Source: Planctomycetes bacterium syqfu
GTDB lineage: Bacteria; Planctomycetota; Phycisphaerae; Phycisphaerales; Phycisphaeraceae
Direction of reading: 5' to 3'
Length of the DNA: 64,000 nucleotides
NCBI GenBank assembly: GCA_020974905.1
Contig: CP087563.1
Coordinates: forward strand, 5,766,001-5,830,000
Part shown: positions 27,606 through 35,996 of the stretch, piece after piece
Layout: each line of letters starts with the position of its first letter
Numbering within the stretch: the first letter of the stretch is position 1
Translations under genes and position numbers: made by a program
Notes under the pieces: model-generated
What the model saw: the letters and a program-made list of their open reading frames with translations, nothing else
The model's database searches: none
Told to the model about the DNA's origin: nothing

Positions 27606-28160
27606 ATGAAACCAGAAGACATTCAACTCGGCGTCACATACCTCGTCGGCCTCGCAGGCAAACAGGTTCCGGTGCAGATCACCGAAACCCATCCCTCTGG
27701 CACCGGCTGGCTGGGCAAGACGATCAAGACGGGCAAGCAGATCACAATCCGCTCTGTCCAACGGATTCACAAAAAGGCCAGCGACGATAAACAGGTGGGC
27801 AACACGGCCAACACCAAGGCCAAGCAAACCAAGGCGACAACAGATATCAAGGCCACCCCGAAACGCGACACGTCCAACCCCCGAAAGAGTGACGCCACGG
27901 GAGAGGAGCAGGACACCAAGTCTATGAGTCTGATCGACGCGGCAGCCCACATCTTGGCCCAAGACAACCAGGAACCATTGCGATGCAAGGACATCGTTGA
28001 ACAAGCCATTGAGAAAAAGCTCTGGCAACCAGGCAAGGGACTGACCCCAGCCAATACACTTCATGCAGCCATCACCCGGGAGATTAAAACCAAGGGCAAG
28101 GACAGCCGATTCGTCAAGGCTGAACGTGGCCAATACACCACGAATGTGAAGGGAGCATGA
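27606..28160 (+). CDS. HARE-HTH domain protein
   Basis: 184 residues from ATG 27606 (AAGGA site). N-terminal ~58 residues form a small basic beta domain, then a Lys/Thr/Ser-rich linker, then a C-terminal ~75-residue HARE-HTH pattern: 'SLIDAAAHILAQDNQEPLRCKDIVEQAIEKKLWQPGKGLTPANTLHAAITREI' followed by 'RFVKAERGQYTT'. HARE-HTH domains bind DNA and may read modified bases. A link to the nearby methyltransferase is possible but not shown. Confidence 0.75.
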   Translation: MKPEDIQLGVTYLVGLAGKQVPVQITETHPSGTGWLGKTIKTGKQITIRSVQRIHKKASDDKQVGNTANTKAKQTKATTDIKATPKRDTSNPRKSDATGEEQDTKSMSLIDAAAHILAQDNQEPLRCKDIVEQAIEKKLWQPGKGLTPANTLHAAITREIKTKGKDSRFVKAERGQYTTNVKGA

Positions 28161-28163
28161 TCC

Positions 28164-28520
28164 ATGCCACGGCCCAAGCGACAGCGTGATGTGACCTTCT
28201 GCGTGCAGGACGATTATCTGGAGATGCGTGTCACCTTCCAACATCAACCTGATCGCAACTATGTCCACCGATGCACTCGCGACGTTTTCCGAGAAGTCGC
28301 CTACGTCATCGAAGACCATGCCGCAGGCGGCACCACACTTGAGCAAATCGTCCATGCCACCAACGCCCCGTACACACAGGTCAACGTGGCGCTGGCATTC
28401 ATGAAGGAGCGTGGTTGTGTTGAAATCCGACACAGCCGAACCTTCCCTGCATCGGACATTGTGTACGAAGATGCCATGATCGAGTTCATGTATCTGGCTC
28501 AGTGCGCAGAAAATCGCTGA
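28164..28520 (+). CDS. Winged-helix-like phage protein
   Basis: 118 residues. 'HAAGGTTLEQIVHATNAPYTQVNVALAFMKERGCVEIRHSRTFPAS' has the helix-turn-helix plus wing pattern; the N-terminal part is a basic beta domain. Likely a DNA-binding regulator. Last gene of the forward cassette, followed by a strong terminator. Confidence 0.6.
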   Translation: MPRPKRQRDVTFCVQDDYLEMRVTFQHQPDRNYVHRCTRDVFREVAYVIEDHAAGGTTLEQIVHATNAPYTQVNVALAFMKERGCVEIRHSRTFPASDIVYEDAMIEFMYLAQCAENR

Positions 28521-28544
28521 CTGCATATCAACACCACTTTCTAG

Positions 28545-28568
28545 CCCCGACATGCGTCGGGGTTTTTT
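28545..28568 (+). terminator. Rho-independent terminator of the forward cassette
   Basis: Perfect 7-bp stem CCCCGAC/GTCGGGG with ATGC loop, then six T. It lies between the forward cassette and the convergent methyltransferase gene. Confidence 0.85.
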
Positions 28569-28668
28569 CGTGAACTTTTTGTGAATCGGTATTGGAGGTT
28601 GGCAACACGCCGATATAATGAGTAGATCATCAATGGAGTATTGATACGTTTGATCGCTGATTGGGTTG

Positions 28669-30039
28669 TCAGGCTTTGGAGTCGGGCGAAGGTTTGGCGG
28701 CAATTCGTTTGGCTTTCTTGCCGCTAAACTCCTCCCACCGTTTGACAATGACATCTGCGTATAACGGATCGATTTCCATCAGGTAGGCGTGACGTCCGGT
28801 CTGCTCACAACCCATGAGAGTAGAACCGCTGCCACCGAACAGATCGAGGACGTTGTCGCCGGGTTTGGACGAATATTGGATGCAGCGAACAGCTAATTCG
28901 ACGGGTTTCTCCGTCAAATGCACCATGGCCTGTGGGTTCACCTTTTTTACATGCCACAAGTCTGTAGCATTGTTAGGACCATAAAACTGATGGCCCGCGC
29001 CCTCCTTCCATCCATAAAAACAAATCTCGAAAGCACCCATAAAGTCTTTGCGTGTAAGGACTGGATGCTGTTTGTCCCATATAATTCCCTGGGAAAAATA
29101 CAAACCTGCAGCTTTGATGGGGGCGGGATAGTTACCGAGATTGGCATAGCCTCCCCAGATAAAAAATGAGCCGCCGGGCTTGAGTACGCGCGACGCATTG
29201 GCAAACCACGCCAAGAGCATCTTGTCGAAATCTTCGTCACTGACGAAGTCGTTAGCCAAGGGGCGATCCTTGGCCCGCATTTTTTGCTTGGCTTTTTTGC
29301 CGTCGGTAGCGCCACGTGCTTTGTCAAAACTCTGGTGATGAAGGTGGGCTTTTTTGTCACCGAATGAGCTGTTGCCAGCTGCGATGGCGGTGCTGCTGCG
29401 TGGCTCAACCCGGACATTATATGGAGGATCCATACTAACTAAATCAATGGTTTGGCCATCCAATAAACGGTCCAAATCTTCCGGCGAACTGCTGTCGCCA
29501 CACATGAGTCGATGGTTACCAAGTATCCAGATATCACCGGGTTGAGTAGTCGCAGCATCGGGCGGTTCAGGGATGGAATCAGGATCAGTCAAGCCTTCCG
29601 TTACCCCCTGGGCTTCGGTCATGAGCTTGCCCAATTCTTCTTCGTCGAAGGCCAAAATGTCCATGTCGAATCCACCTTCGCGCAGTTCATTGAGTTCGAT
29701 GGGCAGGATCGACAAGTCCCATTCAGCCAACTCGCCAGTCCGGTTGTCAGCCAGGCGATACGCACGAACTTGCTCCGGCGTCAGATCAGTGGCCACATGC
29801 ACCGGCACCTTGGCAAGGCCGAGTTTTTTCGCAGCTTTCCAGCGCGTGTGCCCGGCGATGATCACACCGTCCTCGTCCACGACGATGGGTTGGCGAAAGC
29901 CAAACTCCGACAGCGATGCGGCCACGGCGGCCACAGCCTTGTCATTCAAGCGCGGGTTGCGCTCGTAGGGTTTGACGTCTTCGATCTTGCGAAGCTCGAC
30001 TTTGAAATTGGAAGTGACGATGTCCTGAGTCGTGGTCAT
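28669..30039 (-). CDS. ParB-domain DNA methyltransferase (DPPY type)
   Basis: 456 residues. Residues ~10-115 are a ParB/Srx nuclease-like domain ('GFRQPIVVDEDGVIIAGHTRWKAAKKLG'). The rest is an amino methyltransferase: catalytic 'DLVSMDPPYNV' and SAM-binding 'NVLDLFGGSGSTLMGCEQTGR' near the C-terminus, so a beta-class order (DPPY before FxGxG). It methylates A-N6 or C-N4. Such fusions are common on phages and protect their DNA. No partner restriction enzyme is seen nearby. Confidence 0.88.
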   Translation of the reverse strand: MTTTQDIVTSNFKVELRKIEDVKPYERNPRLNDKAVAAVAASLSEFGFRQPIVVDEDGVIIAGHTRWKAAKKLGLAKVPVHVATDLTPEQVRAYRLADNRTGELAEWDLSILPIELNELREGGFDMDILAFDEEELGKLMTEAQGVTEGLTDPDSIPEPPDAATTQPGDIWILGNHRLMCGDSSSPEDLDRLLDGQTIDLVSMDPPYNVRVEPRSSTAIAAGNSSFGDKKAHLHHQSFDKARGATDGKKAKQKMRAKDRPLANDFVSDEDFDKMLLAWFANASRVLKPGGSFFIWGGYANLGNYPAPIKAAGLYFSQGIIWDKQHPVLTRKDFMGAFEICFYGWKEGAGHQFYGPNNATDLWHVKKVNPQAMVHLTEKPVELAVRCIQYSSKPGDNVLDLFGGSGSTLMGCEQTGRHAYLMEIDPLYADVIVKRWEEFSGKKAKRIAAKPSPDSKA

Positions 30040-30315
30040 AAAAATCCTTTAAAAATAGTGTTTTTTGCTTAAAAATTTTGCGGCGCGTATTTCGGCAAGT
30101 CTGTCTAATAACGTGGCTGGTTCCCGCGACATCACAAAGGCTGATTCCCGCCAAGTACCTATTCAGATTGGCTCTGTTTGGCCCCTGTGGCCGCCTGCCG
30201 CTACAGGCCGCACCGCGCCGCCTCCTGGTCTCGAACGCCACAGACGCCAACGTGTAGCGATGTGTGGCAAACGTGATTTAAATATATTTTCATTGTGCGG
30301 TACTTGACGTGAGGC

Positions 30316-30399
30316 ACTGTTCTATCTGCGATAGAAACGCAGATAGAACAGTTGGTAATTACCTCATCGCATGGCTATCTGCGCCATTGGCGCAGATAG
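30316..30399. repeat. Two hairpins sharing CTATCTGCG
   Basis: Hairpin 1: perfect 15-bp stem ACTGTTCTATCTGCG (30316-30330) with its inverse at 30338-30352, 7-base loop. Hairpin 2: perfect 11-bp stem CTATCTGCGCC (30375-30385) with 30389-30399. The gap 30040-30414 holds no convincing gene; this pair is its main feature. Confidence 0.7.
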
Positions 30400-30414
30400 A
30401 CGAAGTTAAATGGT

Positions 30415-30675
30415 TTAATAGAGAGGGCCAGCCATGGGCTTTCTATGTGGACCACATCTGTGGAAACTACACCAATCAGAGGAAACCACGATAGGCCAAG
30501 AGGCATCCCGATATAATTTGTCATCCTTGCGCGTGGGGCAAGGTGCAGGTGGATAATATCGACAGATACCTGGAATAGCATGCTTTGTCAGGTTCTGATC
30601 CCGTTGCATTTCCTCGTCATGCTCCTGTCGAACAGGTACAAAACAGACACAATTAAAACAGCACGGTTCACTCAT
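30415..30675 (-). CDS. Small cysteine protein (CxxC...CR.PP...WC type)
   Basis: 86 residues; 'CCFNCVCF', 'GICRYYPP', 'WPIVVSSDWCSFH' give the common phage pattern CxxCxF, GxCRxxPP, WPxVxxxDWC, probably a metal-binding protein of unknown role. AAAGGA ribosome site 10 bases before the ATG. Located between the primase and methyltransferase genes. Confidence 0.65.
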   Translation of the reverse strand: MSEPCCFNCVCFVPVRQEHDEEMQRDQNLTKHAIPGICRYYPPAPCPTRKDDKLYRDASWPIVVSSDWCSFHRCGPHRKPMAGPLY

Positions 30676-30752
30676 AAAAAATCCTTTACATAGATTGATT
30701 CATATCCCAACGAGGGACGACAAGGGGTGTTAATGGATCATGACATTTTTGC

Positions 30753-31002
30753 CAAGTGGTTTGAAAGAAGGTCAAAGAAGTGAAAAAAGGTATGTATATA
30801 AATAATAAAAATATATATACTTACATTCTTCCTGACCCTTTTTTCTTTTTTCCAACCCTATTGCGATCTGCACTTTTCCTTTCTGGGTCTCTAACAGGGA
30901 TTGAAAAAAGAAAAAAGGGTCGGCACGTTTGTAAACTATCTTTTTGCATCATGTTAAATAGAAAACCTTTTTTCATACGTTGACCTTCTTTCAAAGCACT
31001 TG
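30753..31002. repeat. Nested inverted repeats in AT-rich gap
   Basis: Outer arms 30753-30775 and 30980-31002 match over 22 of 23 bases (core TTTGAAAGAAGGTCAA). Inner arms 30834-30852 and 30903-30921 match over 19 of 19 (GACCCTTTTTTCTTTTTTC). The gap 30676-31005 holds no supported gene; its short ORF is low-complexity. Possible replication origin or bidirectional terminator. Confidence 0.65.
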
Positions 31003-31005
31003 ACA

Positions 31006-33288
31006 CTAAATGGCTTCATACTCAGTACGGGGTCGACCACGCGTTTCAACGGGCTTGCAACGGATCAAGCCGGTTAACCGCAGGTTCTCTAAAATTTCGT
31101 TGCGATCCTTGGGTGTTAAGTACTGCGTCCGATGACATAAATCACCCTGTGAGATCGTGCCAGCCTCACGGATCGCGCGTAACACCTTCTTCTGCTTGGC
31201 ATCAAAAAGGCCTTCAGCGATCCATTGGCTGGCAATGAAAACGGTGCGTTGTGTGGTGTACTCGGAGACGCGGCATGCCCATTGCGCGGCGTCTGCATCA
31301 ATGACAGGATTTTCCTTGCAGCAACTACATGCATAGATCAATGCCAGGCGACATGCTTTTTCCTCAGCACGTCCCCAGATTGGTGCATAGCTTTCATCAT
31401 GGGCCATCTGCACATCGGACCGCTGAGCCAAGTCGTCAAAAATTGCATCGGCATCATCGGTGCTTTCGATGATCCGTGGCTTGGGGTAGACGGATTCAAT
31501 ATTGCCACCAGTCGGTGAAAAATGTTTCCACCAACGTGCGGTTTCAATCAGGCGTTCCGGAGGATCAGTGGCTTTACGACGTTCACGCGATGGCCGCGTC
31601 AGGGTTTCAAAAAAGAGCAGGCGTCCGACAAAGCCATCTTCGATACCTTCCTTCGTCAGGCTTTCATACATGGCACGTGGTGTACTGGTGCCATAGATAC
31701 AGGCGCAGGGTTGGACAATACTTTTATTGCGTTTGGCATCGGCATAACCTTTGCCACGGTAGGTGCGATTCGCATTGGTGAACAATCGCATGAAGGTGGT
31801 GATGGCACTATAGATATTGGGCGATGTGCGTGGATCACCCATGGTCCGCAGGTAACGTCCAAACTCGTCGAACTGAAACAGAATCGCCGGACGTGTTTCC
31901 AGCGCGGTGAGTATTGCAGCATCGCTGGTCACTTCTTCGTTACCCAACAGGTCTACGTCAGCCTGTTCGAGAATGGTGTCGTTGACTTCACGTGGTTTAT
32001 CCTTACCAGCACTGGAGAGCGCAATGCCGATGATGTAAAGATTGGTGCGATTGCCACGTTCATCGCGCACTTTGCGTGCAGCCAAGACTGCCTGAAGCAT
32101 AATGGCGCCAGCCAGTGCTAGAACGGGTTGATAGCGATGAGCGTTCTGCAAGGTGTAATCCACCACATCACCGACGAATCCAGGCACGGTGAGCAGATCT
32201 TCAGGAAACGGGCCAGGGTCAATGATCTTTTGACGCAAAGAAGTATCCTCATCATCGTCGCGATCATGTTTGCCTTGGCAGACAATGCCTGAGATATCGA
32301 CATCGGCATTGCTCTGTCCGTCACTACCAAAGCCAAGTTCGCTTAGTGCCCGTGCCGCAGCGGAGAAATCACCGCTATGTTCCAGGAGCGTGTAGACATG
32401 GAATGGTGAATAATATTTCTGAGCTTCAAACGGATGCGCGTTGGTTGAGAAGACGGAAAACACGCCGTTTTTAAGTGTCGCCGAATGGTTGACGGATTTA
32501 CCGGGCCGACGCCAACGCTCGTTTTCACCGGGTTGATCCAACACCCAATCGTGCTTCAGCAACCATTCACGCACATCACCACGCTTGTTGAAATCATCAC
32601 CCGGTCTATCGGTTCTCCATGTCGTATTGTGCGAATGGTCCGACGCACATTGGCCATTGTGCGAAGACAATTCGTACATGTCTGAATTGTTCGCCGATGT
32701 GCGACTGACATTCGCACCTGTGGTAGCTGCTTCGGACACATACTCGTTGAGTTGCCAAGCTGCTTCCAGTAGTACGTCACGCTCAGTCTCCGTGAGAATA
32801 GGCAGATTGGCGATATCACCTTGCGTAAGTTCATAGGCATGCGTCGGGGCACACAGGAACAGCCCACCTTCACCACGGGTCTCAATCAAGGTTTGAACTT
32901 TATCAATCGTCTTTCGCTGCGCGAGTTTAAGATTGCCACTGACCGGAACATCACATTGATAGATCACATGACTACCACCCGAGGGTGTAGATTCAATGAC
33001 CAGTCTGTCGCGTATTTCGTCGGGGATTGCCTTCAACCATGCGGGCAGCAATTCACCACCACCGTCAAAATCGATGATCTCCAGGTTGCCGGAGACTTTG
33101 CCGCAAATGATGCACAGCCCATCGTTCCATGACCAGGAAGACAATTCGGCAGACGTGGGAATACGCTGCTGGAACTGCTTCCACTTACCGATGCCCGGAC
33201 GTTTTTCCGCACGGATCGCCGGTAGGACACACAGACCGGCGTCCAAATAGGCTTGCGCAGCTTTTAATTGGGATTTAGATTCAGTCAT
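31006..33288 (-). CDS. Prim-Pol primase with DUF3987-like helicase domain
   Basis: Start at ATG 33288 (MTESKSQLK), 9 bases after the helicase stop; upstream codons overlap that gene. About 760 residues. Residues ~1-185: bifunctional primase-polymerase fold with 'NLEIIDFDGGGE' (metal-binding acidic residues), 'STPSGGSHVIY' and 'ETRGEGGLFLCAP'. Residues ~360-740: DUF3987-type ATPase-like part with a P-loop-like 'ALSSAGKDKPRE'. A polar linker (~190-280) contains iteron-like repeats at the DNA level. Makes primers at the phage origin. Confidence 0.85.
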   Translation of the reverse strand: MTESKSQLKAAQAYLDAGLCVLPAIRAEKRPGIGKWKQFQQRIPTSAELSSWSWNDGLCIICGKVSGNLEIIDFDGGGELLPAWLKAIPDEIRDRLVIESTPSGGSHVIYQCDVPVSGNLKLAQRKTIDKVQTLIETRGEGGLFLCAPTHAYELTQGDIANLPILTETERDVLLEAAWQLNEYVSEAATTGANVSRTSANNSDMYELSSHNGQCASDHSHNTTWRTDRPGDDFNKRGDVREWLLKHDWVLDQPGENERWRRPGKSVNHSATLKNGVFSVFSTNAHPFEAQKYYSPFHVYTLLEHSGDFSAAARALSELGFGSDGQSNADVDISGIVCQGKHDRDDDEDTSLRQKIIDPGPFPEDLLTVPGFVGDVVDYTLQNAHRYQPVLALAGAIMLQAVLAARKVRDERGNRTNLYIIGIALSSAGKDKPREVNDTILEQADVDLLGNEEVTSDAAILTALETRPAILFQFDEFGRYLRTMGDPRTSPNIYSAITTFMRLFTNANRTYRGKGYADAKRNKSIVQPCACIYGTSTPRAMYESLTKEGIEDGFVGRLLFFETLTRPSRERRKATDPPERLIETARWWKHFSPTGGNIESVYPKPRIIESTDDADAIFDDLAQRSDVQMAHDESYAPIWGRAEEKACRLALIYACSCCKENPVIDADAAQWACRVSEYTTQRTVFIASQWIAEGLFDAKQKKVLRAIREAGTISQGDLCHRTQYLTPKDRNEILENLRLTGLIRCKPVETRGRPRTEYEAI
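32626..32720. repeat. Iteron-like GTGCGAA repeats inside the primase gene
   Basis: ATTGTGCGAA at 32626-32635 and 32656-32665 are identical, 30 bases apart. Degenerate copies lie at 32686-32695 and 32696-32705 and inverse copies at 32643-32652 and about 32709-32718. They encode the polar linker between the two enzyme domains. Confidence 0.45.
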
Positions 33289-33296
33289 ATAAACGA

Positions 33297-35042
33297 TCAA
33301 AAAGGGATTTCGTCGTCGGGCCATTCAGTCCAGGGCTGATCGGGCAATGTGGTACTGGCCACCGGTTCACGTTCATCGCTGCCATCCACACGAGGTGGAA
33401 TAGAGCCAAGTTCATAGTTGATGATGCGGTCGAATTTTTCACCGGTGACCGAACGTACTGTGATGGACAACGGTTGGGCTAATGCGCCAGCTTCAGCCAA
33501 CTCGACTGCCTGCTCCACGGTGTTGGGCATCGGTTCATTGGATCGGGCCTGCCACCATGTGCTGGCTTTTTGCCAGGCGTAGCTGCCTTTGGGGTGCGCC
33601 ACGCAGATCCATTCACTGTGGTATTCGTTGAACCCGCAGCGGTAATCAACACGTAGCGTCTTGGGATGATCCGGCGGTGCGCCACGTTTAGTGTGGATGC
33701 TGTAATAAACGAACGACACATCGTAATCGGTTTCGGTGACTTGGCCGCTCAACACACCAGCAGTTGACGCACTGCCGTCATGTTTTTCCCGCTCAGGTGG
33801 TGGGAATTCATGGCCACAATCCGGACACACGCTGTAGGATGCATGGATCAATGCCTGGCAGTTGGGACACTCCTTGGCCGGCGCTTCACTGTTGCCTTTG
33901 CGATCAGACTTATCTTTGATCTGCAACGCATCCACCGGACCATGCCGCAGGATATTGCCGCCAAAGTCCAGCACCAAGCAGTTGGTTTTGGTCGGATGCA
34001 GTCGGAATCCCCGACCCAGCATCTGGTAGTAAAGCCCCGGTGAGTTGGTAGGGCGGAGCAGTGCAACACAATCGATGTTGGGGGCGTCGAAGCCGGTGGT
34101 CAATACATTGACATTGACCAGATACTTGAGATCACCATCCTTGAAACGCCGCAGAATGTCATCACGGAAGATGCCGGAACTGTCTCCGCAGACAAATCCA
34201 CACTCGTGTCCCATGTCGGCCAGGACGCGCTGCACGTGCTGGGCATGCTGCACGCTGGCAGCAAAGATCAGGACGGAATTGCGATCACGTGTTTGCTCAA
34301 CGATCTCCCGGCAGGCCGAGTGAACCAAGGCGTCGTCATCCATCAGTGCTTCGACTTCACCGGCGATAAATTCGCCAGCACGTATATGCAGACCGGATGT
34401 ATCCGCCTTGCGTCGGCCAGCCTTGGTCTTGAGTGGGCACAGGTAGCCTTGGGCAATGAGCTCACGCACACCCACCTCGTAGCAAACATGATTAAGTAGG
34501 TGGTCTGGCCCACAAATCGTGCCGCTGGTCATGCGGTAGGGTGTGGCGGTCAACCCGATCAATCTGACATTAGGATTGATTGCCTTGGCATCCTGTAAGA
34601 ACTGCTGATACATGCCTTCGCCGTTGGGCGGCAGCATATGAGCTTCGTCGATCAGAATCAGATCGAACGAGTCCAACTCAGCAGCTTTACGATAGACCGA
34701 CTGAATGCCTGCCACGATGATGGCATGGTCTGTGTCCCGGCTCTTAAGCCCCGCCGAGTAGCACCCAATTTGATGCCATAAGTCAGGGGCCATGGCGTGA
34801 AGTTTGTCCACGGCCTGTTCAATCAATTCCTTGACATGAGCCAGGATCAAAACGCGACCATCCCACTGTGTGACCGCATCACGGCAGATCGTTGCCATCA
34901 GGGGCGTCTTGCCCCCAGCTGTCGGGATGACAACACAAGGATTGTCATCCCGACAGCGCAGATGCTCATACACGGCGTCCACCGCTTCAGCCTGATACGG
35001 GCGCAGGGTGATGGTGTTGGGTTGTTCACAAACAACTGACAT
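33297..35042 (-). CDS. DEAD/DEAH-box superfamily 2 helicase
   Basis: 581 residues. Motif I 'VIPTAGGKTPLMATI', motif II 'LILIDEAHMLP', motif III-like 'IGLTATPYR', and C-terminal domain 'VNVLTTGFDAPNIDCVALLRPTNSPGLYYQMLGRGFRLHPTKTNCLVLDFGGN' (motifs V and VI). A zinc ribbon 'CPNCQALIHASYSVCPDCGHEFPPPE' (~395-420) follows, then a ~140-residue tail with 'YHSEWICVAHPKGSYAWQKASTWW'. This is the SSL2-like replication helicase typical of phages. The start overlaps rusA. Confidence 0.88.
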   Translation of the reverse strand: MSVVCEQPNTITLRPYQAEAVDAVYEHLRCRDDNPCVVIPTAGGKTPLMATICRDAVTQWDGRVLILAHVKELIEQAVDKLHAMAPDLWHQIGCYSAGLKSRDTDHAIIVAGIQSVYRKAAELDSFDLILIDEAHMLPPNGEGMYQQFLQDAKAINPNVRLIGLTATPYRMTSGTICGPDHLLNHVCYEVGVRELIAQGYLCPLKTKAGRRKADTSGLHIRAGEFIAGEVEALMDDDALVHSACREIVEQTRDRNSVLIFAASVQHAQHVQRVLADMGHECGFVCGDSSGIFRDDILRRFKDGDLKYLVNVNVLTTGFDAPNIDCVALLRPTNSPGLYYQMLGRGFRLHPTKTNCLVLDFGGNILRHGPVDALQIKDKSDRKGNSEAPAKECPNCQALIHASYSVCPDCGHEFPPPEREKHDGSASTAGVLSGQVTETDYDVSFVYYSIHTKRGAPPDHPKTLRVDYRCGFNEYHSEWICVAHPKGSYAWQKASTWWQARSNEPMPNTVEQAVELAEAGALAQPLSITVRSVTGEKFDRIINYELGSIPPRVDGSDEREPVASTTLPDQPWTEWPDDEIPF

Positions 35043-35443
35043 CAGTTGGAAAATTCCTCAGTTAATGGGCGTTTACAAAGTGGGCATACATGCAAAGGCA
35101 CGTCGCGGATTTCAACCGCCAGATGGCCATGCGGTTTGTCAGGCTGACGTCGTCGCGTGATCAACAAATCGATCTGTGAATCATCCAGATAGACACCGGC
35201 ATGCTGCATCGCATCGAGCACCGGCTTCTGTATGTTGTCCAGATCACGTCGACGACGATCCGGTGGGAAGGCGTCCATCGCCAGAGCAAGGCGACCGTCC
35301 CTTGGGGGTTGGCCGCCCATGCCCTGGCACTGTGTCATCACTTGCTGGCGATACGCGCGACCGCCACGACTAATGAGTGTTCGCCCCCGGAAGTGTCGCC
35401 AGTAGTGATTGACGGATGGTGGGTAAGGTAAGACTAATTCCAT
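35042..35443 (-). CDS. rusA: RusA-type Holliday junction resolvase
   Basis: 133 residues. 'LPYPPSVNHYWRHFRGRTLISRGGRAY' and 'DRRRRDLDNIQKPVLDAMQHAGVYLDDSQIDLLITRR' carry the conserved Asp residues of RusA nucleases. It resolves branched DNA during replication and packaging. A CxxC pair (CPLCKRPLTEEFSN) is added at the C-terminus, unusual for a short RusA. A copy of the dispersed word at 35383-35394 encodes HFRGR. Confidence 0.9.
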   Translation of the reverse strand: MELVLPYPPSVNHYWRHFRGRTLISRGGRAYRQQVMTQCQGMGGQPPRDGRLALAMDAFPPDRRRRDLDNIQKPVLDAMQHAGVYLDDSQIDLLITRRRQPDKPHGHLAVEIRDVPLHVCPLCKRPLTEEFSN

Positions 35444-35454
35444 GTGCCACCCCC

Positions 35455-35937
35455 TTAGCGTTTCCAGGGCGGCGTGCTGCCCGAAGTCTGTTGCGATTGG
35501 GTATTGGTTGTGTCGCTTGAACTGTTATTGACATTGCCTGTCTGTTTGGGGGCGTAACCTCGAATTTCATTCGAAAGCTCATCGGAATCCGAACGTTTTT
35601 TGAGTTTGACGCTGATCACCAGTGGCAAGTTATGCAGGTCGACACTGTCATTGGGTTTCATGACATTGACTGCGCGGCAGATGGCTGACAGGTCGCCCTG
35701 TGCGATTTTCACGGCAGTGGCATTGGGGTTTTCCAGGTTCAAACGCGACCAGAGTTGCCTGCCCTTGTAATCGCCTTCCAGAATGCTGAAGGTGAGTTCA
35801 AGGTAGCTGCCGTTCCCGGATTTCGTTTGTTTCGTTTCTGATGCAGTGATGGCAGCCAGGTACTTGCCCGCGGGGATCGGTTCGAAGGTGGTGTTGGGTT
35901 CGACGTCATGTGCGTTAAAGCCATTGAGATTAGCCAT
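35455..35937 (-). CDS. DUF669 single-strand-DNA-binding-like protein
   Basis: 160 residues: 'FEPIPAGKYLAAITASETKQTKSGNGSYLELTFSILEGDYKGRQLWSRLNLENPNATAVKIAQGDLSAICRAV' is the DUF669 pattern, a phage OB-fold-like ssDNA-binding family. The C-terminal tail is Ser/Thr/Gln-rich and disordered, as in SSB proteins. Set between an ATPase and RusA in the recombination-replication module. Confidence 0.85.
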   Translation of the reverse strand: MANLNGFNAHDVEPNTTFEPIPAGKYLAAITASETKQTKSGNGSYLELTFSILEGDYKGRQLWSRLNLENPNATAVKIAQGDLSAICRAVNVMKPNDSVDLHNLPLVISVKLKKRSDSDELSNEIRGYAPKQTGNVNNSSSDTTNTQSQQTSGSTPPWKR

Positions 35938-35996
35938 AGAGATATTGCTCCATTAGTTGGGAAATGGTGGTCGACAAAAAAGCTTGTTTTTAAGGG

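Noticed and set aside
26976-28754. A 592-codon open frame on the minus strand covering five forward genes
   Set aside because: Its translation has no domain logic, is Leu/Cys/His-rich in shadow-like fashion, and the forward genes beneath have ribosome sites, ATG starts and recognisable domains. Length is probably due to codon bias of the forward genes.
30309-30494. 61-codon forward frame with CxxC (starts GTG, contains CSICDR)
   Set aside because: It is built largely from the two hairpins, overlaps the better-supported minus-strand Cys protein, and has no clear ribosome site. Kept open as a remote possibility.
30780-30983. 67-codon forward frame in the AT-rich gap
   Set aside because: Low-complexity Phe/Ile/Lys translation produced by the inverted repeats; no family-like pattern.
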